A DNA stretch of 64,000 bases from Corynebacterium glucuronolyticum DSM 44120 (GTDB lineage: Bacteria > Actinomycetota > Actinomycetes > Mycobacteriales > Mycobacteriaceae): positions 806,001 to 870,000 of the forward strand of contig NZ_CP047452.1 in NCBI RefSeq assembly GCF_030440595.1, read 5' to 3'. Position 1 is the first letter of the stretch. Each line of letters starts with the position of its first letter. Made by a program: the position numbers and the translations under genes. Under the pieces are notes generated by a model. It searched no databases, was not told where the DNA came from, and saw only the letters and a list, made by a program, of their open reading frames with translations. Below are positions 33,510 to 41,667 of the stretch, piece after piece.

Positions 33510-34358
33510 ATGACTAACCCCTCTCAGTACGTGACCTTCAATGACGGAAACACCATCCCGCAGCTCGGATTTGGCACATGGAAACTCCGCGGCGATGACT
33601 GCTACACCGCAGTACGCACGGCCATCGACACCGGTTACCGGCACATAGACACCGCCAGGATTTATGACAACGAGGAACCCGTTGGACGCGCCGTAGCCGA
33701 TGCCATCGCAGCAGGGGATGTCGAGCGCGAGGACCTGTTTATCACCACCAAGCTGTGGAACGACGACCACGACAAGGCGCCGGAGGCCTTCGAGGCATCC
33801 CTTACTCGTTTGGGGCTTGATTATGTGGATGCCTACCTCATCCACTGGCCGTTCCCCGCACAGAACGCATATGTCAGGGCGTGGGAAGATCTCATCCGCA
33901 TCCAGGGCGTTGGGCGAGTGCGTAGCATTGGCGTAGCCAACTTCTACGAGGAAACGCTCGACGAGCTGCTTGAAAAGACGGGTGTCGTGCCCGTCATGAA
34001 CCAGGTGGAGCTGCACCCTGGCTTCTCCCAGGCTTCGTTGCGCGCCTACCACGACGAACACGAGATCCTCACGGAGGCATGGTCTCCGCTGGGGCGCGGC
34101 GATAGCCTCAACGAGCAGGCCGTCACGCGTGTCGCCGAGGAAGTAGGTGCGACACCGGCGCAGGTTGTTATTGCGTGGCACCTGGCGTTGGGCAACATCG
34201 TCATCCCCAAATCGGGTACGAAGGCCCGCATTGAGGAGAATTTTGCTGCGCTGGACGTGGCCCTCACTGATGCCCAGATCGAGGCTATCACCGCACTCGA
34301 TGCGGACGGAGGACGCTCCTACAATGACCCGCGCGAGTGGCCTGAGCTGGAAAGCTAG
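33510..34358 (+). CDS. Aldo/keto reductase (2,5-diketo-gluconate reductase-like)
   Basis: The 282-residue protein is a TIM-barrel NADPH-dependent aldo/keto reductase. The catalytic tetrad is present: Asp and Tyr in YRHIDTARIYDNE, Lys in LFITTKLWNDD, His in YLIHWPFP. The C-terminal NADPH-binding signature IVIPKSGTKARIEEN is also intact. It should reduce aldehydes or ketones; the natural substrate cannot be told. I use ATG 33510, five codons inside a longer frame, because the family start follows it directly. The gene is 3 bp ahead of the crotonase gene and forms an operon with it. Confidence 0.93.
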   Translation: MTNPSQYVTFNDGNTIPQLGFGTWKLRGDDCYTAVRTAIDTGYRHIDTARIYDNEEPVGRAVADAIAAGDVEREDLFITTKLWNDDHDKAPEAFEASLTRLGLDYVDAYLIHWPFPAQNAYVRAWEDLIRIQGVGRVRSIGVANFYEETLDELLEKTGVVPVMNQVELHPGFSQASLRAYHDEHEILTEAWSPLGRGDSLNEQAVTRVAEEVGATPAQVVIAWHLALGNIVIPKSGTKARIEENFAALDVALTDAQIEAITALDADGGRSYNDPREWPELES

Positions 34359-34361
34359 CCG

Positions 34362-35051
34362 GTGAAGGAGAACCTATCGCTGACGATCGACGGCCCCCTT
34401 GCGGATATTTGCTTGGACCGTCCGGCGAAAAGGAACGCGCTGACGACGGAGATGGTTACTGCCATCGCGGAGTTCGTCGGCGCGCTTCCCGCTGATGTGC
34501 GCGTGATCTTGCTGCGCGGCGAGGGGCCGGCTTTTTGCGGGGGTGCGGATCTGCGCGTTGCCGCCGCCTCCGAGGAATTCCACGCGGGCTTGTTCTCCAT
34601 GCTGGATGCGCTCGTGAGCAACTCCCGGCCCGTCGTCGCCTATGCGCACGGCCCGGCCGTTGGTGCAGGTATGGAGCTCCTCCTCGCCAGCGATATTGTC
34701 ATCATGGCACCCGATGCTTGGTGCGAACTCCCACCGGCGCGCCTCGGTTTCGCCCTCGACAATTGGTCCATCCGTCGGCTCGCCGACATCGTCGGGTTGG
34801 GCCACGCCCGCGCCATTCTGCTCGCCAGCCAGCGCGTGTCCGCCCAGCGCGCGATGGACATAGGCCTCGCTCACAACCTCGGTGACTGCGACACCGCCCG
34901 CGAGCTGTGCGCGCGCATCGCCTCCTTCCCCCCAAGGGGAATTGCCCAACTCAAGGCGGTGCTCAACGACGGCGGCTACACACATAAACTATCGCCTGAA
35001 CACCAACAGCTTTTCGACGCGGCTTGGGCAGCAGCCCGCGCACCCTGGTAA
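34362..35051 (+). CDS. Enoyl-CoA hydratase/isomerase family protein (EchA6-like)
   Basis: A 229-residue, short crotonase. Seen are CLDRPAKRNALTTEM, the oxyanion segment AFCGGADLRVAAAS and the second oxyanion loop GPAVGAGMELLLASDIV. The position of the second catalytic Glu (PE in typical hydratases) reads LPPARLGFALD, so ordinary hydratase activity is doubtful. Its place next to accD corresponds to Rv0905 (EchA6), a protein that binds acyl-CoA without hydratase activity; that function is possible here but not shown. GTG start 3 bp after the reductase stop. Confidence 0.85.
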   Translation: MKENLSLTIDGPLADICLDRPAKRNALTTEMVTAIAEFVGALPADVRVILLRGEGPAFCGGADLRVAAASEEFHAGLFSMLDALVSNSRPVVAYAHGPAVGAGMELLLASDIVIMAPDAWCELPPARLGFALDNWSIRRLADIVGLGHARAILLASQRVSAQRAMDIGLAHNLGDCDTARELCARIASFPPRGIAQLKAVLNDGGYTHKLSPEHQQLFDAAWAAARAPW

Positions 35052-35119
35052 ACTTCCACTACTTCAACGCGGGTGTGCCCCATACGCGCACCCTCCCAAT
35101 GTGGAAAGGGCGGTGCCTC

Positions 35120-36493
35120 GTGGATCATAGCGTCATCACCAGCGAAATCCTGTCAGTAATGTGGATCATGATCGCAGGACTCCTTAGCCCTCTGCTGAGT
35201 TTTGCCACCGGCAAGCGTGTCCCCGGCGTGGTGTTCATGCTTGTGCTTGGCGTGTTTATCGGGCCCCATGTTCTTGGGCTTGCTGAAGCCGAGGGTGCTG
35301 TCAGCCTTCTGCGCGAATTGGGGCTCGGCATGCTGTTCCTCCTCGCCGGCTGGGAGATCGACATGCAAGCTATGCGAGGCCGGTCGGGACGCGTCGCCAT
35401 CGGGACCTGGGCAGCATCCATCACCGTTGCGTTTCTCGCCGCCTGGCTTATCTTCGACCGCGCCGATGTGTTGCAGGCTATCGTCTTGGCCATCGCGGTG
35501 TCATCCACGGCGATGGGCACACTCCTGCCGATCACAAAAGACAACGGCATCGATCATCGTCCCGTCGGTCGCGCCGTCATGCAGCACGGCGCGGTGGGCG
35601 AGCTCGGCCCGATCCTCGCAATGGCCCTCTTGCTTTCCACCCGTGCGACGTGGTTGACGCTCACGATCCTCGTATTGTTTTTCGTCGGTGCGATCATCAT
35701 CGCGTTCGTTCCGCGCACGGTTCGCGCCCTCATGCCCTGGGTGGAACGAGCGCTTCTCGACGGCCATTCGCAGACATCCCAGACAGTCTTGAGGTCAGTG
35801 ATGGTTTTGCTTACCGCCCTGATGGCACTGGCCGCCGTCTTCGAACTAGACATCGTTCTCGGTGCGTTCGCTGCGGGTATCATCCTCAAAGCACTGGTCC
35901 CGAAGAAATTCCAAGCGACAATGAACGCGCGCCTCGATGCCGTGGGCTACGGGTTCCTCATCCCCATCTTCTTTGTCACCTCCGGGATGAGTATCGACCC
36001 CATGGTCATCTTCAATCACCCTTGGATGTTTGCGGCCATTGTCATCGTCATTTTTATTGCCCGTGGCCTGCCGATCTTCCTCTCGGAGCAGCTCCTGCCC
36101 ACCCACTCTGGGATCGAGAATGTAAACGAACGATTGCAGCTAGGCCTCTACGGTGCCACAGCGCTTCCGATCATCGTCGCCGTCACAGATATCGCTCAGA
36201 CCCGTGAGCTCATCACCAGCGACGCAGCTAACTTGCTCGTGTGTGGCGGTGCCGCCACCGTCTTGTTGTTCCCGATGCTCGCTTCGACGCTGGAGCGGTA
36301 CAACCCGTTGGCTGAAGATTCTGGCACTCCCGAACCCAACTACGCGTGGATCCGCGTCGCCGTGCCACCGTCGGATGTTCGCACCGCTGCGCAGAAGGAG
36401 AAAGACAGTGGACATCTCGAGGAGGGGACAAAACTGGGAGAGCTGAAAACCGACGAACAAATCAAGACTGAGCCCAAGAAATCGCGGGGGTAA
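35120..36493 (+). CDS. CPA2-type cation:proton antiporter (KefB/NapA-like)
   Basis: The 457-residue protein has 12-13 membrane helices in the Kef/NapA arrangement: PLLSFATGKRVPGVVFMLVLG, AIAVSSTAMGTLLPITKD, AVMQHGAVGELGPILAMALL and LDIVLGAFAAGIILKAL. It should exchange Na+ or K+ for protons. There is no C-terminal RCK/TrkA domain; the tail is a short hydrophilic stretch (SDVRTAAQKEKDSGHLEEG) of the type seen in single-domain antiporters. GTG 35120 follows GGAAAGGGCGG; an in-frame ATG at 35099 lacks a ribosome site. It begins about 70 bp after the crotonase stop and may be cotranscribed. Confidence 0.88.
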   Translation: MDHSVITSEILSVMWIMIAGLLSPLLSFATGKRVPGVVFMLVLGVFIGPHVLGLAEAEGAVSLLRELGLGMLFLLAGWEIDMQAMRGRSGRVAIGTWAASITVAFLAAWLIFDRADVLQAIVLAIAVSSTAMGTLLPITKDNGIDHRPVGRAVMQHGAVGELGPILAMALLLSTRATWLTLTILVLFFVGAIIIAFVPRTVRALMPWVERALLDGHSQTSQTVLRSVMVLLTALMALAAVFELDIVLGAFAAGIILKALVPKKFQATMNARLDAVGYGFLIPIFFVTSGMSIDPMVIFNHPWMFAAIVIVIFIARGLPIFLSEQLLPTHSGIENVNERLQLGLYGATALPIIVAVTDIAQTRELITSDAANLLVCGGAATVLLFPMLASTLERYNPLAEDSGTPEPNYAWIRVAVPPSDVRTAAQKEKDSGHLEEGTKLGELKTDEQIKTEPKKSRG

Positions 36494-36565
36494 TTGCCAA
36501 GCGGTGTGGTGCTTGTAATGGAATAATTAAACAGGTCACTCATTACACCCATATCAAGGAGAACC

Positions 36566-37624
36566 ATGCACAAGGCAATTGTTGTATTCGAAGTTGAAGG
36601 TGGCAGCGACAAGGGCGATGACGGGCACCGCAAGGACACGATGCCCATCGTCAACTCCATTAAGGACAAAGGTTGGGACGCTGAGGTTATCTACTTCCAC
36701 CCGGACAAAGCCGACGAGATCTTTGACCGCGTTTCCTCCGAGTTCGACGCATACATCTCCCGCGTCAACCCGGGCAACATTCCCGGTGGCGAGAAGGGCT
36801 ACTTCGACCTGCTTTCGAAGCTTTCCGAGGCGGGCCTTGTCGGCATGTCTACTCCTGCCGAGATGATGGCATATGGTGCAAAGGATGCCCTGGTTAAGCT
36901 CAACGACACGGACCTTGTGCCTTCCGATACCGCCGCCTACTACGAGGTGGAGGATTTCCATAAGACGTTCCCGACCACCCTGTCGTACGGTGAGCGCGTT
37001 CTCAAGCAGAACCGTGGCTCCACAGGTTCCGGTATCTGGCGCGTGCAGCTTGCAGACAAGAACCTTGCTGAGACCGTCGAGCCCGGCACGGCCCTTCCCC
37101 TCGACACCAAAATCAAGTGCACCGAGGCCGTGGACAACCACACCGAAGAGCGTGAGCTCGGGGATTTTATGGACTTCTGCGACCAGTACATTGAGGGCGA
37201 TAACGGCATGCTCGTCGACATGCGCTTTATGCCACGAATCGTCGAGGGCGAGATCCGCATCCTGCTCGTCGGTCCGCACCCCGTCTTCGTCGTTCACAAG
37301 AAGCCTGCCGAGGGTGGCGACAACTTCTCCGCAACCCTGTTCTCTGGTGCAAAGTACACCTACGACAAGCCCGAGAACTGGCAGGAGCTCATTGACATGT
37401 TCGCTGAGGCCCGCCCCGTTATCGCCGAGAAGCTCGGCGGCGACAACATCCCGCTGATTTGGACTGCAGACTTTATGCTCGCGGATGCCGAAGACGGTGG
37501 CGACACCTACGTTCTCGGCGAGATCAACTGCTCCTGTGTCGGCTTCACCTCTGAGCTTCACATGGGCATCCAGGATCTCGTTGCCGAAGAGGCCATCAAG
37601 CGCGTCGAAGAAAAGCACGCTTAA
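36566..37624 (+). CDS. Cj0069-family ATP-grasp-like protein
   Basis: A 352-residue cytosolic protein. The middle and C-terminal parts resemble an ATP-grasp fold: RVLKQNRGSTGSGIWRVQL as the lysine/glycine-rich loop, and a C-terminal Asp/Glu/Asn set in LIWTADFMLAD and YVLGEINCSC that could bind Mg-ATP. As I recall, the family is called Cj0069 and has no established reaction; it probably ligates a carboxylate to an amine. Strong ribosome site CAAGGAGAACC before ATG. The last codons (KHA-stop) belong to the first unit of a 25-bp, five-copy tandem repeat. Confidence 0.75.
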   Translation: MHKAIVVFEVEGGSDKGDDGHRKDTMPIVNSIKDKGWDAEVIYFHPDKADEIFDRVSSEFDAYISRVNPGNIPGGEKGYFDLLSKLSEAGLVGMSTPAEMMAYGAKDALVKLNDTDLVPSDTAAYYEVEDFHKTFPTTLSYGERVLKQNRGSTGSGIWRVQLADKNLAETVEPGTALPLDTKIKCTEAVDNHTEERELGDFMDFCDQYIEGDNGMLVDMRFMPRIVEGEIRILLVGPHPVFVVHKKPAEGGDNFSATLFSGAKYTYDKPENWQELIDMFAEARPVIAEKLGGDNIPLIWTADFMLADAEDGGDTYVLGEINCSCVGFTSELHMGIQDLVAEEAIKRVEEKHA

Positions 37625-37737
37625 GCCCACACCTTTCAAGCACGCTTAACCCCACACCTTTCAAGCACGCTTAACCCCACACCTTTCAAGCACGCTTAAC
37701 CCCACACCTTTCAAGCACGCTTAACCCCACACCTTTT
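37613..37737. repeat. 25-bp tandem repeat x5 spanning a stop codon
   Basis: Five contiguous 25-bp units of the form AAGCACGCTTAACCCCACAC followed by CTTTC, beginning at 37613, 37638, 37663, 37688 and 37713; a sixth, diverged start (AAGCACCCTT) leads into the terminator. The first unit encodes Lys-His-Ala-stop of the preceding gene. Units are almost identical, so the expansion is recent; each carries TAA, and 25 mod 3 = 1 moves it through all frames. Confidence 0.95.
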
Positions 37738-37768
37738 AAGCACCCTTCGCCCAGGGAGGGTGCTTTTT
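37738..37768 (+). terminator. Terminator after the ATP-grasp gene
   Basis: AAGCACCCT-TCGCCC-AGGGAGGGTGCTTTTT hairpin with a clear T-run, 115 bp after the stop codon, behind the repeat array. The left arm begins like a sixth repeat unit. Confidence 0.85.
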
Positions 37769-38026
37769 CTGTTTTGTGGCGCTCGTGGTGGGGGAGTGTC
37801 GTACCGCCGTGGGCACACGTTGTGCCGCTCAACTCGCCCGAGTGGGTGCGTATGTCAATGTCACCCCAGCTCATGGGGTGTTCACAAGATCTAGCTTTCC
37901 TTCAGACACACGTTTTGCTTGGCTTACCACCCACGCCTAAAAAGAGCCCTGGTGGGGTATATACCCTCGGACGCATGGGGTTGGTTGTGTATTCGTTGGT
38001 CCGCCGACCCTGGTCTGGCCTCATAA
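37769..38026. other. Intergenic, no gene seen
   Basis: About 260 bp with no supportable ORF. It contains the 12-bp perfect palindrome GGGTATATACCC at 37955-37966, next to an AAAAAGAG tract that, on the minus strand, could act as a weak terminator for the gene at 38121. Confidence 0.4.
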
Positions 38027-38115
38027 GGCGGGGTAGACCCTAGCAGACCACGGCGGGGTAGACCCCAGCAGACCACGGCGGGGTAGACCCCGCAGAACAA
38101 AGCAGGGTAGGCCAC
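38027..38115. repeat. 25-bp tandem repeat downstream of the glycoside-hydrolase-like gene
   Basis: Units of GGCGGGGTAGACCCCAGCAG plus ACCAC start at 38027, 38052 and 38077, the third diverging after 17 bp, with a degenerate fourth to 38115. It lies 5-95 bp beyond the stop codon at 38121 and does not include it. Each unit holds GGGGTAGACCCC, a small imperfect palindrome. Confidence 0.85.
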
Positions 38116-38120
38116 CGTCG

Positions 38121-38981
38121 CTAGCTGGAAAGGGCAGTTCCTGTCTGCAGAATCTCCCGTGGCGTGGGCAGCGGGAAAGGTAGTGAGATACCAGGGATGG
38201 TGATGGGAGCATCCATGTTGATGAATCTCGAGGAAAGCGCAGTGTCGAGGCCGGGGATGAGGGGAGCAGACGTAGAAGCGTTCCACTGGCCCCAATCGCG
38301 GGAGTAAACGTTGTTGACGTCGACGGTCACGCAGTCGATAAGCGCCGTGCGCTTGGCGGGCTGATGGATGGTGGTCCTGGGGTGGATGCGACCGCCGGAG
38401 CCCCAGTCGTGCATCCAGAAGTATTCCCCGAGGCCGTCGTTGCCAGCCCACTCGATGACGTTGTAGTTGCCGTACACACCGAGACGAAGTCCAGCTAACT
38501 CGAGAGCCCTCTTGAATCCCTGCAGGTAGGGTCGGATCTGCCCGGCGTACTGGTCCCACGTGGGGTTATCATCAATGGCCACGTACACGGGTCGACCGGC
38601 GGGGCCACCTGCAGCAGCGTGCAAAGCGATGGCTTTAGGTGCGTGCTGCGCAGCACCAGCGGCACCGGCAAGCCAGTCGGCAGTTTGCGCGCGACCAAAC
38701 TGGTAGACAGAGGCTACCCCGAGCCCATGCGCTGCGAAGTCGGCGGTTTCCCCTCGAGAAACCGGTTTGCCAACCATCCAGTCAGCCCCTGGCCGGCGCT
38801 CAGACACATAGCGCACAGCGCCGAGATGTCCTGCGGCGCGGACACTTGCTGCCGAGGGGACACCCCCGGAATAGTCGATGACGGTGCCTAAAACAGGGCC
38901 GAGAGCTGCCGCCGGCTGAGCAGCGACTACAGTGCCAGCGGCTGCAAGCAGTGATGCTTTCATGAAGGTGCGACGATCCAT
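38121..38981 (-). CDS. Tat-exported glycoside-hydrolase-like (DUF1906) protein, Rv2525c-like
   Basis: The 286-residue protein has a twin-arginine signal (MDRRTFMKASLLAAAGTVVA, cleavage near AAA-LG) and a TIM-barrel DUF1906 domain: VIDYSGGVPSAASVRAAGHL, ADFAAHGLGVASVYQFG, YVAIDDNP and LGVYGNYNVIEWA. This is the family of M. tuberculosis Rv2525c, a Tat substrate thought to act on cell-envelope glycans; catalytic activity is not established. The ATG at 38981 lies behind no Shine-Dalgarno; an in-frame start at 39008 is possible, but the RR motif fits the shorter form. Its upstream side borders the recombinase remnant, so the island boundary is close to its promoter. Confidence 0.85.
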   Translation of the reverse strand: MDRRTFMKASLLAAAGTVVAAQPAAALGPVLGTVIDYSGGVPSAASVRAAGHLGAVRYVSERRPGADWMVGKPVSRGETADFAAHGLGVASVYQFGRAQTADWLAGAAGAAQHAPKAIALHAAAGGPAGRPVYVAIDDNPTWDQYAGQIRPYLQGFKRALELAGLRLGVYGNYNVIEWAGNDGLGEYFWMHDWGSGGRIHPRTTIHQPAKRTALIDCVTVDVNNVYSRDWGQWNASTSAPLIPGLDTALSSRFINMDAPITIPGISLPFPLPTPREILQTGTALSS

Positions 38982-39018
38982 GGTTGCAACAATAGCAACA
39001 ATTGTCACAAATGGTGAC

Positions 39019-39056
39019 TCGAAAAACGCTCCGCCGAAGTTTCAGCGAAGCGTTTG
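39019..39056. repeat. Inverted repeat at the island's left edge
   Basis: AAACGCTCCGC...GCGAAGCGTTT forms a hairpin (AAACGCT/AGCGTTT plus GC/GC). It lies exactly where homology to the serine recombinase starts, so it may be an old terminator or an attachment-site remnant. Confidence 0.4.
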
Positions 39057-39071
39057 TCACTCGTGCCCCAG

Positions 39072-39794
39072 AGAGGCAACCACGAGCCGATTATTGCTCC
39101 ACGCATCTGGGATCAAGTGCAATACGAGCTCGCCACCAGGCATGGCAACATATCGTCAGCGAAAGTCGGCTTGTTCTCCACCCGGCTCAAATGTGCTCGG
39201 TGTGGGGTGTGGTATGGGCGTAAGACGTGGGCGTCGAACACGAAATACAAGTACACAGTCTGGCAATGCAACCACAAATACACAGACGAACATCCCTGCA
39301 GCAGCGCGACGGTGAAAGACGAGCAGATCAAGGATTCTTTCGTGCAAGCGCTCAATCAACTGATCGCCCGCCGTCCGCAGCAAAGCCAGCTACCGCAGGT
39401 GCTTGGCGACATGTTCGGTACGAGCCGTTTGGAAGAACAGGCCGCTGCCTGCCAAACAAAAATCGTGGAGCTGACCGAGCAGATCGAGGCGCTGATTGCG
39501 GAAAACCAGCGGTGTGCGCTCAACCAGGACGCCTACCAAGCCCGCTACACCGAACTCGATACTATCTACCGTAAGACGCTCGCACGTAAAACAAGCCTGG
39601 AAGCAGATATCGCAGCGAACACCGCCAAGCACGCCGCCATCACCACAGCCCTAGGCGATTTGACGGGCGAACCTGTGAGCGAGTTCCGCCCCTCACAGTG
39701 GAGCGCTCTCATCGACCACGCCATCGTAGACGAGGACGGGATCCGGTTCGTGTTCCGCACCGGTGAACAGGTGAGGATTGCCCTGAAAGGGTGA
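39072..39794 (+). pseudogene. Large serine recombinase, 5'-truncated remnant
   Basis: The frame encodes the C-terminal part of a large serine recombinase: NHEPIIAPRIWDQVQYELA (end of the Recombinase domain), a zinc ribbon with CARCGVWYGRK and WQCNHKYTDEHPC (Cys positions as in TndX/phiC31-type enzymes), and a long coiled-coil region (LEEQAAACQTKIVELTEQIEALIAE). The N-terminal resolvase domain with the catalytic serine is missing; upstream the frame meets a TGA at about 39016 and the Tat-protein promoter. It therefore cannot recombine DNA by itself. It marks the left end of a once mobile element that brought the transporters that follow. Confidence 0.8.
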
Positions 39795-39844
39795 TGCTCA
39801 TATCAGTTGACGTGCACGGTTAGGTACACCTCCCAGAAATAAAG

Positions 39845-39863
39845 TAAGGTTACCCTTATCTAA
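39845..39863. promoter_or_regulatory. DtxR-type iron box upstream of the ABC/ECF operon
   Basis: TAAGGTTACCCTTATCTAA agrees with the DtxR consensus TTAGGTTAGCCTAACCTAA at 14-15 of 19 positions. It overlaps a TATCTAATAA -10-like sequence 17 bp before the first ABC gene. A weaker second copy (TTAGGTACACCTCCCAGAA) lies at about 39820-39838. Repression with iron would follow. Confidence 0.65.
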
Positions 39864-39879
39864 TAAGGATGGTGTTTGC

Positions 39880-41667
39880 GTGGACGATAGTGTAATTGAT
39901 CAGGTTGTTGAAGGCGAGTATGGGTCGGCGAAGGAAAAATCTGTCGCTGGCCAGAACGCGATTCGTCAGCTATCGCAGCCGGTGAAAGGCAAGCTGTTTG
40001 TCGCGCAGGTCTTAGCGTTCGCCTCTGGTGTGTTGGCTATCGCACCCTATGTGGCTTTGGTGGAGCTGGGAGCTGCGCTGATGCAAGACCGGGTGGACCC
40101 GGCGCGGGTGAACTGGATCGTGATGCTCCTTGTTTCTGCTTACATGGCCCGGTTGACTTTGTATTTTGTTGCGTTGGGCGTGACGCATTTTATTGACCTG
40201 TCGTTGCGTAACCAGATGCGCCGCCAGATTGCCGCCCGCATGTCGACTGCTCCGTTGTCGTGGTTTACCCGCGAGGGTGAGGGGAAGATCCGCAAGACGA
40301 TTCAGGATGATACGGCCACGGTGCACACAGTGATCGCGCACGGGCCGATTGAGAAACTGAACGCGATCGTATCCCCGCTCGCCTTGTTGGCCTATGCGTT
40401 CGTGGTGGATTGGCGACTCGCTCTGCTGTCGATCGCGACGATTCCGATCTATGTGGGCATGTATGGCATGTCGATGCGTGGGATGAATGAGAAGACCGCA
40501 CAAATGGACACCAAGCTCGCTCAGGTTTCGGCAACGATGGCCGAGTTCGTTGCCGGTATCTCAGTGGTGAAAGCGTTCGGCAAGGTCGGCCAAGCACATA
40601 AAGCCTATTTAGATGCAGCTAACGAGTTTTCTAAGTTCTACCGGGCGTGGTGCATGCCGCTGGTGTCGATGTCGGTCGCCTCATTTTCGTGGGTGTCGAT
40701 CCCGGTGTTGTTGATCGTGAACCTTGGCGGTGGCGCGTTGATGATGAACGCCGGTTGGGTGAGCATCTACGAGGTGATAACGACGACGTTGATCGCCTTG
40801 GTGTTGCCGGGAGCGTTGATGGCAGTCGCAACCATCGCCTGGTCGTACCAGCTCGCAGGGTCTGCGGCAGTACGGCTGGTGAACGTCATGGAGCTACCGG
40901 CGTTGAGTCAGCCCGATGCGCCGCAGACACCACACGGTCATGATATCGAGATTCGGGGTGTGTCGTATGCCTATGACGAGACCCAAGCGTTAGACGAAGT
41001 GAGCCTGAGAATTCCGGCAGGCACGGTGACCGCGCTGGTTGGGCCTTCGGGCGCGGGGAAGTCGACGTTGGCGAGTTTGATTGCCCGCTTCGATGACCCG
41101 GATGCTGGCACGATCACCATCGGCGGGGTTGATCTAAAGAGCATTTCCCAGGATGTGTTGTATTCGACGGTCGCATTCGTCCTGCAAGATGCACAGCTTA
41201 TTCGCGACACCATTCGAAACAACATCGCTCTTGGCGCGCCAGACGCAACCTTGGATCAGGTGCGGCAGGCGGCGCGGGCGGCGCAGATCGACGAGTTCAT
41301 CATGAGCCTGCCAGATGGTTACGACACTGTGTTGGGTGAGGATACCCACGTTTCGGGCGGGCAGGCAGCCCGTATCGCGATCGCCCGGGCGCTCATGGTT
41401 GATGCCCCAGTGTTGGTCTTGGACGAGGCGACGGCGATGGCGGACCCGGAATCGGAATCGAAAATCCAACAAGCTCTCTCGACTCTTGCCAAAGGCAGAA
41501 CCGTGATTGTGATCGCCCACCGACTGGCCTCGATCAGAGGGGCAGAGCAAATCGTCGTCATGGAACGCGGGCGCATTGCTGTGGTCGGTAAACACGACGA
41601 GCTGTTGGGTAATGCGCACTATCAGGCACTTCTTGCCCAAGGTGCATGCGAGGAGATGACACGATGA
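39880..41667 (+). CDS. ABC transporter half-unit, fused TMD-NBD (siderophore/iron type), first subunit
   Basis: The 595-residue protein has an N-terminal six-helix type-I exporter-fold domain (about residues 40-330) and a C-terminal ATPase. Walker A is GPSGAGKST, Q-loop VLQDAQL, Walker B VLVLDEATA, H-loop VIAHRLAS. The signature is VSGGQAARIAIARAL and the D-loop DEATAMADPE, both off the usual LSGGQxQR and SALD, so this half may be the weaker site of a heterodimer with the next gene. Exporter-fold pairs of this sort import siderophores in YbtPQ and IrtAB; the iron box in front supports that reading over drug export. GTG start with AAGGATGG upstream. The next gene overlaps by 4 bp. Confidence 0.85.
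   Translation: MDDSVIDQVVEGEYGSAKEKSVAGQNAIRQLSQPVKGKLFVAQVLAFASGVLAIAPYVALVELGAALMQDRVDPARVNWIVMLLVSAYMARLTLYFVALGVTHFIDLSLRNQMRRQIAARMSTAPLSWFTREGEGKIRKTIQDDTATVHTVIAHGPIEKLNAIVSPLALLAYAFVVDWRLALLSIATIPIYVGMYGMSMRGMNEKTAQMDTKLAQVSATMAEFVAGISVVKAFGKVGQAHKAYLDAANEFSKFYRAWCMPLVSMSVASFSWVSIPVLLIVNLGGGALMMNAGWVSIYEVITTTLIALVLPGALMAVATIAWSYQLAGSAAVRLVNVMELPALSQPDAPQTPHGHDIEIRGVSYAYDETQALDEVSLRIPAGTVTALVGPSGAGKSTLASLIARFDDPDAGTITIGGVDLKSISQDVLYSTVAFVLQDAQLIRDTIRNNIALGAPDATLDQVRQAARAAQIDEFIMSLPDGYDTVLGEDTHVSGGQAARIAIARALMVDAPVLVLDEATAMADPESESKIQQALSTLAKGRTVIVIAHRLASIRGAEQIVVMERGRIAVVGKHDELLGNAHYQALLAQGACEEMTR

Noticed and set aside
37955-37966. GGGTATATACCC palindrome as a metal-regulator site
   Set aside because: Short palindrome far from any start codon; no gene in position to be controlled by it.
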